Shown: positions 1 to 12,162, counted from the first letter of the stretch. The stretch: 64,000 bases of DNA from Heterostelium multicystogenum (GCA_003667245.1 RCNN01000514.1:33993-97992); one strand, 5' to 3'. The notes: a model not told the origin generated them from the letters alone. Numbers and translations are program-made.

Positions 1-692
1 GTTATAGGTTTATCACTTATTAATATACTTATTAGTATTTATATATAACTATCAGAGTTGCTTTTAAATAAATAAGTTATTTGTTGTTAATGCTAATAGA
101 TAAAACAACAACAACAATAAACAAGAGTGAACTAAATAATATGAAAAGAGCTTAAACTTGGATAACGATTGACTATAGTATGTATTTGTCGCCTTAATAT
201 TAATAATTACAACAGGATAATATTTGAAATATACTTCTATTATTGTGATAGATATAAATACAACAATATGTATAAATAAATATATATTTTGCTAGTTCAC
301 CATTCAATAATAATAATAATGTTTATTTTTTTGAAATTGAATTTTTTCTGACTTTCAAAGTGTTGCTCATTATATTGTCGACCGGTCAAAACACATTATC
401 ATAAATAATAATAAAAATATTTATACTTATAATTTTAAAATCATTTATCAGATCAATTAATTGTTTTTGAGAATAAAACCATGTTATTAAATCAAATAAA
501 TTACAATTTTTATTATTAGTTTTAATTTTACTGTTGTTTTATCATAAATATTAAACATTATTATTGTTCTACATGACCAGAGGTTGTTGAACATCATTAT
601 TATTTTCATTATTATTATTATTGTCGTTATTGTTGTTAATATCGTTGTTATTATTATTATCGTTGTTGATATTATTATTGTTGATGTTGTTG
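1..692. other. AT-rich intergenic DNA
   Basis: No gene is visible here. The stretch is very AT-rich, with scattered ATT/GTT trinucleotide tracts, densest at about 590-690 just downstream of the HERPUD-like gene on the minus strand. It probably holds that gene's 3' UTR and the flank of whatever lies left of the window. Confidence 0.6.
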
Positions 693-2163
693 TTAATTAG
701 TTGGTCTTGAAGATTCTCCTGAGGTCTCCAAATTTGGAACTAGTGAATAGAAAAGTGGTAAGAAAAAGCTTAGTATCTCGGATATCAAATCTGTATTTCT
801 TGGTTGCGCTAAAACTGCTGGTGCTGGTGGAGCTTGTTCTGCATTATTAACGACGTTGTCATTATTTGGTTGTTCATTATTTCGATGTTTTGTTGTTGAG
901 CTTCTTGATTATTATTATTATTATTATTATTATTGTTGTTGTTGTTATTATTGTTATTATTGTTGTTATTTTGTCTTGGTGGTGCTGGTGTTGGAGCAGG
1001 TCTTGGTACTCCTGGTCCATTTGCAAAGTATTTATAGAGAAATACAATTGCACCTATACCCATGAGGGTAAGTGTTCTTTCGAGGGAACCTCCTTGAAGG
1101 AACATACCTAATAAGAAGAGTTTGAAAATCCAATGGAATATCGATCCCCAATTGATTCTTCTTCGCACTCTTACTGGAACTACTGGAGGTGGTACTGCAG
1201 GTACTGCATTTGGTGGTTGTTGTTGTGGCTGTTGTGGCTGTTGTTGTTGCGCTGTGGCTTGGTGAGCAGCAACTGCAGCAGCAACTGAGTTTTGAAGCTG
1301 TTGATGTAGTAACTGCTGTTGAATGACCAGATTTGCTATCATTTGTGATGATACCCTCATAATATTCACATTATTAATGAGTTCTTGAAATAGATGGTCT
1401 TCGGAGTTTGGTGATGAATTGGTGCCTGTATTGCTTCCATAGATTCTGTTTCTTGGGTAAAGTGATGCAGGTGATGGGCCATATAGAGAGAAGTTATTGT
1501 TGTTACTGTTGATAGATCCATTGTTTCCTGTAACGTTGGGATATGATGATGAGCTGCCAAGTAATGGTGAGTTATTGCCTGACAGAGAGTTTGGTAAGAT
1601 GACACTTGATGTAGTAAATGTTGTGGAATGAAATTGATATTTCTAGAATTGAATGGGACTGACATTGTTGTGGAAAATTGACTTGCAGTTGGCGTAAAGG
1701 TTGAGGTAGGAGATGTGGAGGTAGTAGAGGTAGTAGAGGTAGTAGTGGTATTATTAATATTCATTGAATTTGGAGATGATGTTGATGTTGATGATGTTGT
1801 TGTAGCAAGTGGTGATGTGGAAGTAGTAGGTACAGGGATGGCGCTGGTAGTAAGGGTAGAGCTGGCTGTTGAAAATTGTGGAGTGTTCGATGATGATGGT
1901 AACGGTTTACGAAGTATAAGGTGAACCGATTGTGGAGAAGTTAGGTCGCGTTGCTTGAAGACATTAGCGAGTAGATGAGAGTCTTCCAAACACTTTCCAG
2001 AGAAGATTAGCTTCTGTGTGCTTGGATCTGGCTTCGACTGATACATCTGACTGATCGACTGCTTCAAATCAGCGACAGTCTTGTTGAGTGATAGATCTAT
2101 CGACAGAGAGTTATCCTCACCAAAGACAATCACCTTGATTGTGACAGTATTGCTGTTACTCAT
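693..2163 (-). CDS. HERPUD/Herp-like ER membrane protein with N-terminal ubiquitin-like domain
   Basis: The N-terminal ~85 residues form a ubiquitin-like domain (TIKVIVFG start, LIFSGKCLEDSHLL core). A long Ser/Thr/Asn-rich linker and a Gln-rich stretch follow, then a hydrophobic hairpin (IFHWIFKLFLLGMFL, then MGIGAIVFLYKYF), an Asn tract, and a tail containing DLISEILSFFLPLF. This is the order of Herp/HERPUD proteins, which sit in the ER membrane with both ends in the cytosol and serve ER-associated degradation by binding the HRD1 ligase. The role here is inferred from family. The frame is broken twice: somewhere at 1590-1655, where the open frame switches, and near 880 in an A run. The last break shifts the stop from 809 to 693 and restores the conserved tail. 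The start is the first ATG, directly before the ubiquitin fold. Alternative: another membrane-anchored ubiquitin-like protein. Confidence 0.72.
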
Positions 2164-2489
2164 CGTTCGATTGCGTTGCTAAGTCGACTTGATACAAATA
2201 TAAATACAACAACAAGAAGCAGACAATAAATAAATTTATCTATATAAATTAGTTTCCAAACAACTAATAATGCAAACCAAAACTACACTAAAATAAAATA
2301 GTTCTTGTTAATATGGAAATTGGGATGACGATGCAAGCATACATACACCTGCCCAAAAAATTAAAACTTTGAAAAACACACACCATTTATTTATTTAATT
2401 TTTGCTAATGTGGAGACAATTGTTCACTTTTACTGTGTATGTACATAAAGATGCTACTAAATAGCTTTGCAGTTCAAGTGGCACTTCCT
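2164..2489. other. intergenic
   Basis: Upstream region of the HERPUD-like gene and downstream region of the ankyrin gene. AT-rich; I see no gene or defined signal. Confidence 0.5.
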
Positions 2490-4289
2490 CTAGAGGTTGT
2501 GTTGTTTGATAAATTGAAGTCTGGCTAGATAGTTGTAGGCAGGCACCTTTTCTCGGTGGGGGAAGTAGTATTTATGTTTGTGGTGTTCTGTTCGATTCTC
2601 TTCGAGATATTTGATCATTGGAATATTCATTGCGAATATTGCGTTCTCCATTGCCGTGCGGGTGCATCCTTCGGTGCGATTCTTGTGGAGGAATGCTAGG
2701 ATTGATAGTTTCTTGGTATAGTCCATGGCAATGGATGTTGCCTTTGCTCCATGTGCATGAAGATATTCCACCACTTCCAGGTTGCTGGCCACTGAACTGG
2801 CTGCCATGTTGAGCAGGCTATCTTGGAGAGGGTAGGTAGTATTCTGGTGTAGCCATCTTAGTGTTGAAATATTTCCACTTTCGGCTGCCTTTATCAGGGC
2901 GTTTTCTGAAACTACGAGTCGTAGGGTTGAGTTGTCTTTGATCCACTGAAGCAAAGTAACTCCCGATTCCATATCTTCTGCGACCAATTGGTCGATTTTA
3001 CCAACTGATATTTTACAGTGCGGGTTCTTCTCTAGAAGATACTTGAGTATATGCATATCGCCAAAAGCACAGTCTTCAAAATAATCCTCCGGAAGATTTG
3101 AAAATTCTGTTCGATTCTCATAGAGGAAACCGACCAATTCTACATTACCCTTATATTTGACTGCGAATTTCAATGCCTGGAGTGAGCATCCCTCTGTTCG
3201 ATAGTTGTGCAAGAATTTACAATCTCTAGGTGTCCGTTGGCAGAGGCCTGGTCCATCGCGTAGGTTGTACATCCCTCTGTTCGATGCTCGTGTAAATATC
3301 GGACCACCTCTAGGTGTCCATTCACACATGCCTTATTCATAGCGCCTAAAGTGCACTTTGCAGTTGTATTTTCATGTAGATAGCGCACCACTTCTAAGTA
3401 TCCACTGCTAGCAGCATTGTCTATGGAGATGTCTGGAATCTCCAGTTTCTGGCGAACCTCCTTTCCTTTGTGATAGTTTTCTAAAAGGTATTTTATTGTT
3501 TCAAGATGGCCATAGGACGCCACCAAAGAAATAGTGTTAATCGAGCAACCTTCTGTCCTATTCTCATTTAGAAACTTCACTATATCGAGGTGTCCATAGA
3601 TAGCAGCATATGTCATTGCTATCTGAGTACACCGATCTGTTCTATTCTCATGCAGAAACTTAACAATGTCAAGCTTGCCATAGAGAGCAGCATAGTTCAT
3701 TGCTTGGTCAGAGAATTCTTCCGTTCGATTCTCATGCAAAAAGCGAACCACATCCAAAGTTGCCCCAAGCAGCTTCATCCATGATGTTGTAGCCTGGACA
3801 TTTGAACCAGTTGGCCACTTTTTGATGAAGTAACTGAACCAATGCAAGATTTTCATTGTAGTGTTTGTTTTCGATGATTTTGGGATTGAACCTCATGTTA
3901 GGATTTTGTATGATGAACTCCAACAACTCTATATTGCCCGTGTCCAAAGCTGCCTTTATCGACAGTGTATATAAATCTTTAAAGTGATTAATCATATCAT
4001 CAAAATCACTTTTTTTCATTAGATAGCTGTGTTTGTTGTAAATGGCCGAGTAGTGTCTTGACTGAATCAGTCGATCAAAGATTCGCTTGTATCTCTCGAT
4101 GTAATTGAACTTGACCAACATATGTGGAAAACAGCCGAGGTCATAGTAATTGTATCTTAACAATGGGCGTCCCATTGAATCTACCCCAATCAGCAGATCA
4201 TTTATATATTTTATGTTTGTAAAGATATATGATCTGATGAACAATGACTGTAATATTGCACTGAACAGATGGCTAATTTTGGTGGACAT
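2490..4289 (-). CDS. ankyrin-repeat protein of the dictyostelid FLHENRTEG family
   Basis: The N-terminal ~130 residues are unlike ankyrin and hold the pattern typical of this amoeba family (RSYIFTNIKYIND, later RYKRIFDRLIQSRHYS). About twelve ankyrin units follow, many ending in the near-identical phrase FLHENRTEGCT, with consensus G-L-I-V-FLHENRTEG-AM-A-YG. Ankyrin stacks mediate protein contacts; no enzymatic domain is seen and the partner is unknown. The frame breaks twice: near 3756 (one T too many in the coding-strand run) and near 3217 (one base short in the AAATTC context). On both sides the ankyrin register continues perfectly, which argues that this is one gene of roughly 600 residues, not three. 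The start ATG at 4289 is the first in frame. A second, more divergent member lies at 18135-20345. Confidence 0.8.
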
Positions 4290-5469
<1,180 letters not shown>

Positions 5470-5563
5470 TTAAATAAAGTTAATAATTGTATCACCATCA
5501 ATTTTTATTTGTTCTATTTTTAATATCTTTTAGTTTTTTTTTAATAAATGATAAGAAACAGAA

Positions 5564-7182
5564 TTAAACAGATTTATTTATATTCTTTTTTAAAAGTGGT
5601 TCAAATTGATTATTAGAACCTCTCTTCATTATTAAAAGTACAACCAAAATGATTTAGAATGATCCCAAAACACAACCAATTACGATACCAATGATTACAC
5701 CAATTGGTAAAGACTTTGGTGTGATGATTGGAATGGCTTTGCAAAAAGTGTTCTGAAGAACCGTTAGTTTGGAGAGTACATTCATCACTGTCACAGAAGA
5801 TGTTGTCAACTTCATTCTTTGTGTGAGTTATATCACTATTGTTAATGAATGTAGAGTTGTTAATTTCAATAGTTGATTTCGAACAATAAATACTTCCTCC
5901 CTTGTTTGCTGTATTATTGACAAAGGTCACATCGTTGATCGAGACTGTGGATCCGAAAGTGTAAATTGCACCACCCTGATGAGGAACATTAAATGTAGAA
6001 AATTGATTCGATCTAGCTATGTACAGGTCATTCATTGAACCAGCAGTGTTATTGAGGCAAATGGTTGCTCCGGTGTATGCATAGCTAGACTCAAAAGTTG
6101 AACTGGCTATGGTGAAGCTGTTGAGTGACTCACCGTAGAATGAACCACCTCCACCAGTCAACACACGATTATTGAAAAATTGGGATTGGCTTATTCCAAC
6201 ATTAGCAACAGAAGCCATCGCGGATATAGCACCTCCGTTGAGGTAAGTACATTATTATTGAGTGTACAATTTTGTACACTCATAGCATACATGAATCCAT
6301 GGAGATAAATAGGATAGCTGCACCATTATTTGCTTGATTCTGGTTGAATTTCGAAGAAATTACAGTTAACTGTGATCCATAGGCGTAGATGGTTGAAATA
6401 ACATTTCCAGTGAACAATGAGTGAATAATTGTGAGTGAGTTCACATTGGTCACCGATATGACGATGCTATTTCGAATTGAATTCTGAGTCACTGATAGAT
6501 ACATTTAATTGGACCAATGATATTTAAAACATTAGTATTCGAGTCGAATACTGTGTTGACTATCGAAAAAGTGTTGTTGTTTAACAAGCTGGTATTCGAA
6601 TTGCGGACTGTAATGGGATTCTGTGATTGCATAACATAGCATCCACTAATATTAATGTTTACTTGTGATTGTGAAGTGTTCACACACAGCAGTGAACCAT
6701 AACCAGAGCTTATACTATTGTTAAGATTTATAAAAGTGATATTTACAATGTTTAAGACAGTAGTTACAGGTTGAGATGTAATATTGCTGTATGTAAGCTG
6801 ACTGTCATTAATCGTAATGAAATTGTTTATGTTCTGACCATCGATGGTAACATTGGCATTGTTATAAGCCTGAATGCTAATGTTGTAACCAACTACATTC
6901 AATTGAAAATTAGCAATACCACTATAGGTTCCATCAAACAATAGCAATGATAAGGATGTGTTTGTTGTACTGTAACTGCTATTACTATTAAATATCTGTA
7001 TTGCCTCGGAAATAGAAGAACATGGTGAATCTAGAGAACAATCAGTACTATTTAACTGACTATTAGCATTTATATAATAGGTAACTACACAAGGAACTGT
7101 TACATTGCTAGTTGTTAGACTAGCACTAGTGCGAACAACTAACAAAGTCAATAATAACAATATAGCCAATATCTATTTTCAT
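5564..7182 (-). CDS. secreted or membrane-anchored right-handed beta-helix (pectin-lyase-fold) protein
   Basis: A hydrophobic signal peptide (AILLLLTLLVV) precedes an N-terminal motif, CSLDSPCSSISEAI, that is characteristic of amoeba and protist proteins starting a parallel beta-helix. Repeated short strands rich in N, T, S and I follow (for example SLTIIHSLFTGN, STFINNSDI). Near the C terminus a Cys pair (CDSDECTLQ) leads to a hydrophobic segment (IGVIIGIVIGCVLG), which suggests a type I membrane anchor. The gene is broken several times: at the start (the ATG at 7182 is one base out of frame with the signal peptide), near 6500, between 6218 and 6280, and near 5750. A TAA also interrupts the anchor at about 5660, although a plausible tail (IILVVLLIMKRGSNN) continues in frame to 5564. 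It may be a decaying gene or a badly sequenced one. Function unknown; such folds bind carbohydrate or act in adhesion. A larger relative is at 31831-36611. Confidence 0.62.
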
Positions 7183-7431
7183 TTATTTATTTATTGGTTT
7201 ATTGTTGCATCAAACTACGACTTGAAACAAAGATGATTATTCATTTCTATTTATCCCTCAGAAGGTGGATGAGATATCAAATAAAAATTATAAAAAAAAT
7301 ATAAAGATCATTAAAGATCAAGATTTTCTATTTATTGGAAGGGTAAAAAATATCTTTAATTTTACTTCCAGGTATTTGAGACTCAGACTTCGACAGCAAG
7401 GTCAACCATGGTTCTGTTCAAGCAGTTTCCT
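7183..7431. other. intergenic
   Basis: Region upstream of the beta-helix gene. I see no gene; short plus-strand frames here have no recognisable content. Confidence 0.4.
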
Positions 7432-7537
7432 CACAACATATCCGAAAAAAAATACTTGATGGATTATAATTATAATTGCCATCATTATAATTGCCATCAT
7501 TATAATCCATCAAGTATTTTTTTTCGGATATGTTGTG
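7432..7537. repeat. perfect 39-bp inverted repeat with 28-bp repetitive loop
   Basis: The left arm (7432-7470) and right arm (7499-7537) are exact reverse complements over 39 bases, including an 8-base A/T run in each. The 28-bp loop (7471-7498) carries two direct copies of a unit containing ATAATTGCCATCATT that continue the sequence of the arm ends. Possible readings are a foldback/MITE-like element, a cruciform, or a palindromic duplication made during repair. No target-site duplication is obvious. Confidence 0.9.
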
Positions 7538-7639
7538 GTGATCCTATATTCCTATGGTGTTGTTTTTGCTTATTATCCAAATTAATATATATATATTCTT
7601 CCATTATGTTTCCAATGGAATCTTCTGTTTCAGTTTGAA

Positions 7640-8180
7640 TACTGTCAATGAGTGAAAGTATTAAAGGTTTCTAAGGAGGGAACAATACTCTGAATGAATA
7701 TCTTTGCTGTTGAACATGGATTTCCTGATATCCAATCCATTATATAGTTGAGTTGTCCATCCATTGGTTGACATTTCAATAAATTAGAATGAAGAAGGAC
7801 TTCTAATTTTAATGCCATAAGTAGATCCATACCCAAAATACATTTAAAAAGTAGATCCGACCATTTGATAATTTTCACTGAAGTTCATCTGATGTATTCC
7901 ACAATTGAAAGTTACAAAAGATTGACCAATTACATTGATGGTGTAAACCATTTGAGGATGTTAAATTGTTTAGTTTTTTAATAAATCTCTTACTTTAATT
8001 CTTGTGCTAAATCCTCTCTGATTATTGTGGATATTGCACCTGTACCAGAAAAGCTACGAGGTCGCCATTCAAAAATAATTAGCGATGGAATTCGCTTATA
8101 ATCATTATTACGTCGTGCCACCTTCCACTGTTTCTCATACCTCTCCAGCAGTACCACATGTAACTACTCCTTAATAATAA
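7640..8180 (-). pseudogene. coding-like relic, unrecognised
   Basis: On the minus strand two stretches read like protein but do not join into one frame. Coordinates 8170-7985 give a charged, well-formed stretch including RRNNDYKRIPSLIIFEWR and TIIREDLAQEL. Coordinates 7950-7640 give fragments such as INVIGQSFVTFNCGIHQM and QPMDGQLNYIMDWISG, with stops or shifts between them. I do not recognise a family. It could be the remains of a gene or a real gene damaged by sequence errors like those seen elsewhere in the window. Confidence 0.35.
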
Positions 8181-8807
8181 TAGACCTAATAACAATGAAG
8201 TTTATCAGTTCAATAACAACAAAAACAACTCTAAATCTACCTTACATTGTAAATTTTGTAATCGAAATGGTTCATAAAATCTCAGATTGTTTTAAGAAAA
8301 TCAACCGCAGAGAAACAAAAATCACAGTTTTCAAAAATAACCAACCTAAATCTGTGAATCAAATCAAATGAACCAATGAATCTCGATCAATGTTTTAACC
8401 ATTTTATTGGCAAAGATCAAGATACTGACTTTTTGGTACTTCTTCATATGGTTTAATCTAGATAATGGTAGAGACAGTGGCATCTTACATTTTTCCTCTT
8501 TTGTTGTAAAGAACCTATTGTCGTACAGATCACTACTTTCTTTCAGTTCTTTTGGTTTCCTTCTTTCATATGAACCAGGAATTAAATCAAAATCTTGTTC
8601 AATTTTGTATGTTTTTATTTATTTTAATCAAAATTATAATCGATAATACATAATAGTCAACATACATATTTGTATGCACAGCATTGATATATAATTTGAC
8701 TGATTCATATCTCATAGTCAAAGTCCATCTACTGCTTTGCCATCCAACGATGTGTTTGATTCACATATTGAAAAGAGACTGTTCTTGTTTTATTTGAATG
8801 ATGATAG
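8181..8807. other. intergenic
   Basis: AT-rich stretch downstream of the Stealth-family gene. A 79-codon plus-strand frame at 8407-8646 has no recognisable content and is not called. Confidence 0.4.
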
Positions 8808-9999
8808 CTATAGTTCCCAATCTGGTTTATCAGGAAAATAGGTGTGTGAAAAATCCTCTAGTTGCTTGATCACAGCCGGATCAGGATTTTTACCGAGTCC
8901 ATCATTGAGACACACCGTCTTTGGCTCATATTTATAGATATGATTGTAGATAAATGTCATGTTGGTCATTGAGTTCTGTAGTGGTGCGTAATAGTTTAGT
9001 TTGTAGGTTGGTGTGTAGGTTTTAAAGAATCTTTGAACGAAATGGTAATAAAGGAATGATATTGACACCATTTTGGGATGTCGTAGCTTTCTTGCAATCA
9101 CTACATTGAATTCCTCTTTGAATGTCTGGTAGATGAGCTTCAATATCTTTTTGTTGTAGAGTGATGCACCATGGTACGGGTAATGACGTTTGGCATTTCC
9201 CCCAAATCTTGTCGAAGCAGTGAGTTTGAATACTCAATGGATCTATGCCAGGTATGGTTCTTCAGACTTGGTGGTAGTGGGACTGTCCAGTTTTGAAAAA
9301 TGTAGTAGTTGGCCGTTGTCGTCAATGAAGTCATCTGGGTATAGTTCGTTAGCGGCAAATATATCATCGTTAAAATATATAAAACAGTCCCCAACAGTGT
9401 CTGGAAGATTAAAGAAATTCGACTCAATTGAAACCGAATTGAAGGTGGGCAGATGACTTTTATTGTAGAAGAAACTCTCATGGAAAATAAACTCAATATA
9501 CGGATGTTTCACATAAAAGGAGGGCACCTGTCCGTTGGTTACAATGAATATCTTTCGAATCCATGGTGCATATCTCTGAATACTTCGCAGAGAGTATTGC
9601 AATCCCATCAAATCTCTGTATAAAGTTTCTAATCCAGTCCTGTTGTCATACTTACTAAGAGCCTCAAGAAACTCAGGATCAGATCCATTTACCCATGTGT
9701 ATACCAAATCGATATAAGGACATTTCGAAAATTGGTTTCTCTTGATCAGTGGGTGGTTCTTTGTAGACATCGATATGGTCGAAATCAGGTCTATCCGATT
9801 TATAATATTGGATAATATGGTGAATAGTGGGTGGTTTATCAAGATCTATTCTATCATTATAGTTTGCAGTATCCAAATACATAGTATTGTGATTATCTTT
9901 AATAGGTAAACGTCCATTATTTACTATAAAAAATAATAATACTGTCCAAATAACTGATAAGTATATTAAGAATTTATTTATAGTTTTAAACATATTCAT
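8808..9999 (-). CDS. Stealth-family sugar-phosphate transferase (GlcNAc-1-phosphotransferase-like), type II membrane protein
   Basis: A short cytosolic start is followed by one membrane anchor (FLIYLSVIWTVLLFFIV), then the Stealth blocks in order. CR1 is DLVYTWVNGSDP. CR2 holds LQYSLRSIQRYAPWIRKIF, HLPTFNSVSIES and FIYFNDDIF, with the paired Asp of the active site. CR3 lies around NKKILKLIYQTF. CR4 is KTVCLNDGLGKN. The family transfers sugar phosphates: bacterial capsule enzymes and the eukaryotic GlcNAc-1-phosphotransferase that tags lysosomal enzymes. Dictyostelids carry phosphorylated glycans on lysosomal enzymes, so a Golgi role is a fair inference. Three frame breaks are seen, at about 9728 and 9297 (one base too many in a run) and about 9210 (one too few); each lies in an A/T run and removing it reconnects the conserved blocks. 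At ~390 residues it is a compact member lacking the Notch/DMAP inserts of animal GNPTAB. Confidence 0.82.
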
Positions 10000-10616
10000 A
10001 TTATAATTTTAAAACATTTTACAAATAACTAAGTATATATTATAATTTATATTATAATACATATATATTAATATATAATAAATATATAATATTTATAAAT
10101 AAAAATATTTATATAAATAATAATTAATGTTATTATTAATGTTTAGATCACATCATTTATTTTGACAATTGGTAATTACAAATATTCTATTTTTAATAAA
10201 ATTAGATATATCTTTATAATTAAGCTGTCAAATATCTACTCTGTCATTATTTAAATCGAAGTGTGTTTGTTTGTATCCATGTTATTATTATTATTAGTTT
10301 AATTATTATTATATTTATTGAATCAATTTTATGACTGTTTAAAATTATTTGTTTTTTCAACATGGTAGTGAGTCAGAGGTAAGGTCATGTCTAAACGTGG
10401 TTTTTAAAGAGTTTGCGCTTTTTTTTTTAATTTAATTTTATTTCAATTTTTTGAATCGTTTTGTTTGTTGTTCAAACAAGAGGGATTGCTGTTCAAGTAT
10501 CTATACTTAAGTTTGAAATATCTTTATTTATTGTAATTTATTAATTGGTAAGTTATTAATTAGTTGTAAAAAGTATAAGACTTTACAAAAGTAATAATAA
10601 TAATAAAAAAGATAAA
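10000..10616. other. divergent intergenic region, extremely AT-rich
   Basis: Shared upstream region of the Stealth gene (leftward) and Got1 (rightward). It holds TA-rich stretches around 10020-10130 and T runs at 10422-10440. I see no RNA gene or defined site. Confidence 0.5.
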
Positions 10617-11262
10617 ATGGTGTTATCAGATCAACAAAGTACGTAGATAGATTGCTATTATGAATGTCAATAGCAATGGAAACTAATCTTATCGTTATAT
10701 CATCAATCAATCTATATAGAGATTGGAGTTATGCTCTCTGGTATGGGTATATTTTTTTACATTTTTTGGATTCTTAATGTTTTTCGATAGAGGTTTACTT
10801 GCCATTTGGAAATGTAAGTTGTCTACTACTATTCTTAGAGATTCCCTGGTAGATATTCCAATGAACTACGCTAATTATTTTCATATCATTGGAATTGTAG
10901 TTATTGGTTTTTAGCTGGTATTGGTTTAGGATTAGGTTTGGGTAGAACTTATACATTCTTCTTCCAAATGAAGAAGATGAAAGGTACAATCTGTTTCTTC
11001 TTTGGTATCTTTTTGGTTATTATCGGACGTACTATTTTTGGTTTGGCAATCGAAGCATTTGGTTTTATTAACTTATTTGGGTATGATCATGATGGTTTGA
11101 AATAATCAAATATTTTGATACTAATCGTTTCTTTTAGTGATGCATTCCCAATTGTAATTGCAATTTTTGAGAAAATTACCAATCATTGGAAATATTTTGA
11201 ATCATCCAACCATCAACAGATGGCTAAACAAGACAGATGCAGGTAGTGAATTACCATTTTAA
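10617..11262 (+). CDS. Got1-type vesicle transport protein
   Basis: Four exons are visible: 10617-10638, 10720-10813, 10901-11080 and 11138-11262, with canonical GT-AG introns of 81, 87 and 57 bp. The spliced product is about 138 residues and four-pass hydrophobic: MVLSDQQKIGVMLSG, FFDRGLLAI, AGIGLGLGLGRTYTFF, FFGIFLVIIGRTIFGLAIE, LPIIGNILNHPTINRW. This is the Got1/Sft2 class, a small Golgi/ER membrane protein that helps vesicles fuse at the early Golgi. The length matches the family. Four T runs (10752-10758, 10805-10807, 10908-10912, 11164-11168) each appear one base too long; with one base fewer each, the whole family sequence reads through and the GN of the LLAIGN motif appears at the second splice. 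Such a density of shifts in an essential-type gene points to sequence error. Confidence 0.87.
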
Positions 11263-11394
11263 TAATAAATAGAATAAATATAATATATATATAAAGAAAT
11301 AGAAATCAATCAAACAATTCAGTTAAATTCGAGTGGATTAAATTTAAATTGAATGTCAGTGGAAAGATTTATTTGAGATGTACAACTAGAGTGG

Positions 11395-12162
11395 CTATTT
11401 GGATCCACCACCTATTGATTTAGTACCATTGCTAAAATCTATGTCATCCAGATTAATATCTTTGTCCAGTGTTCTTTGAATTGGTATTCCTTTAGCAGCC
11501 ATAATTTCTTCAATAGTTTTACCTCCTTCATATCCAGTCCATCCAAGGTGATCTGCAATTAAATCTAGAGGAACATATATTAATAAACAAAAGATAATTA
11601 CGATACAAAACATATACATACGGTATTTTAGACAACCGTCACAACGGATAATTACAACACCTTTATGGTAGGAGTGTTTCGAGAAAGTTTTTTTCGAACG
11701 GAATCCACATTCCTCTGTTTCACCATGAGGAACATGTGTACAAGTAAACTCAATATAGTATTTGGGTTCAATACGAATTCCTTGATTGTTTACTTCTGTT
11801 GTTTTATCGTTCTCATTATTAATGTCAATCTCTGCTGGTTTTGCTTCTGGTGATACTTTAACTTCCTGTTGTTGTTGTTGTTGTTTCTCAAGTAGTTGCT
11901 TCTCATCTCTAGAAGTTGAAGTTGCATAGAATCTGATGTTTTTTTCATTTAACTGTTTCTGTTGATATGATAATTCTCTAAAGTTATTAAAAGTAATAGA
12001 CGGATTTACTTTAAATATATTGTTGCTACTGCTGTTTTTGTTTTTGATGATAGATTGTGACAATAGTCTTGATGCATTGCTGTTGAGTGTTGGTATATTG
12101 TTACCTCCAATAGCTTGACTGCTACTACGTCTAACACTATTAAATATCTTTATACGATTCAT
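11395..12162 (-). CDS. DNL-type zinc-finger protein (Zim17/Hep1/DNLZ), mitochondrial Hsp70 escort
   Basis: The first ~75 residues are Arg/Ser/Asn-rich without early acidic residues (MNRIKIFNSVRRSSSQ), as expected for mitochondrial import. The DNL zinc finger follows: FTC...ECGFRSKKTFSKHSYHK, VVIIRCDGC, then LIADHLGW. The family keeps mitochondrial Hsp70 soluble. A 57-bp intron (11565-11621) lies in frame and encodes a false membrane helix; removing it gives CLKYHLIADHLGW, the exact family pattern, so the real protein is about 236 residues. One oddity is the first zinc pair, which is spaced C-x10-C (CTHVPHGETEEC) instead of the usual C-x2-C, an eight-residue insertion. Both Cys of the second pair are present. 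Confidence 0.88.
   Translation of the reverse strand: MNRIKIFNSVRRSSSQAIGGNNIPTLNSNASRLLSQSIIKNKNSSSNNIFKVNPSITFNNFRELSYQQKQLNEKNIRFYATSTSRDEKQLLEKQQQQQQEVKVSPEAKPAEIDINNENDKTTEVNNQGIRIEPKYYIEFTCTHVPHGETEECGFRSKKTFSKHSYHKGVVIIRCDGCLKYRMYMFCIVIIFCLLIYVPLDLIADHLGWTGYEGGKTIEEIMAAKGIPIQRTLDKDINLDDIDFSNGTKSIGGGSK

Noticed and set aside
856..1111. Plus-strand Tyr- and Ile-rich frames
   Set aside because: They are the complement of the Asn tract of the HERPUD-like gene.
8407..8646. 79-codon plus-strand frame
   Set aside because: Phe/Ser-rich, no motif, no neighbouring exon; typical of chance frames in AT-rich DNA.
11565..11621. Apparent membrane helix in the DNL zinc-finger protein
   Set aside because: It is a 57-bp in-frame intron with GTATGT and CCTCTAG borders; removal restores the family sequence exactly.
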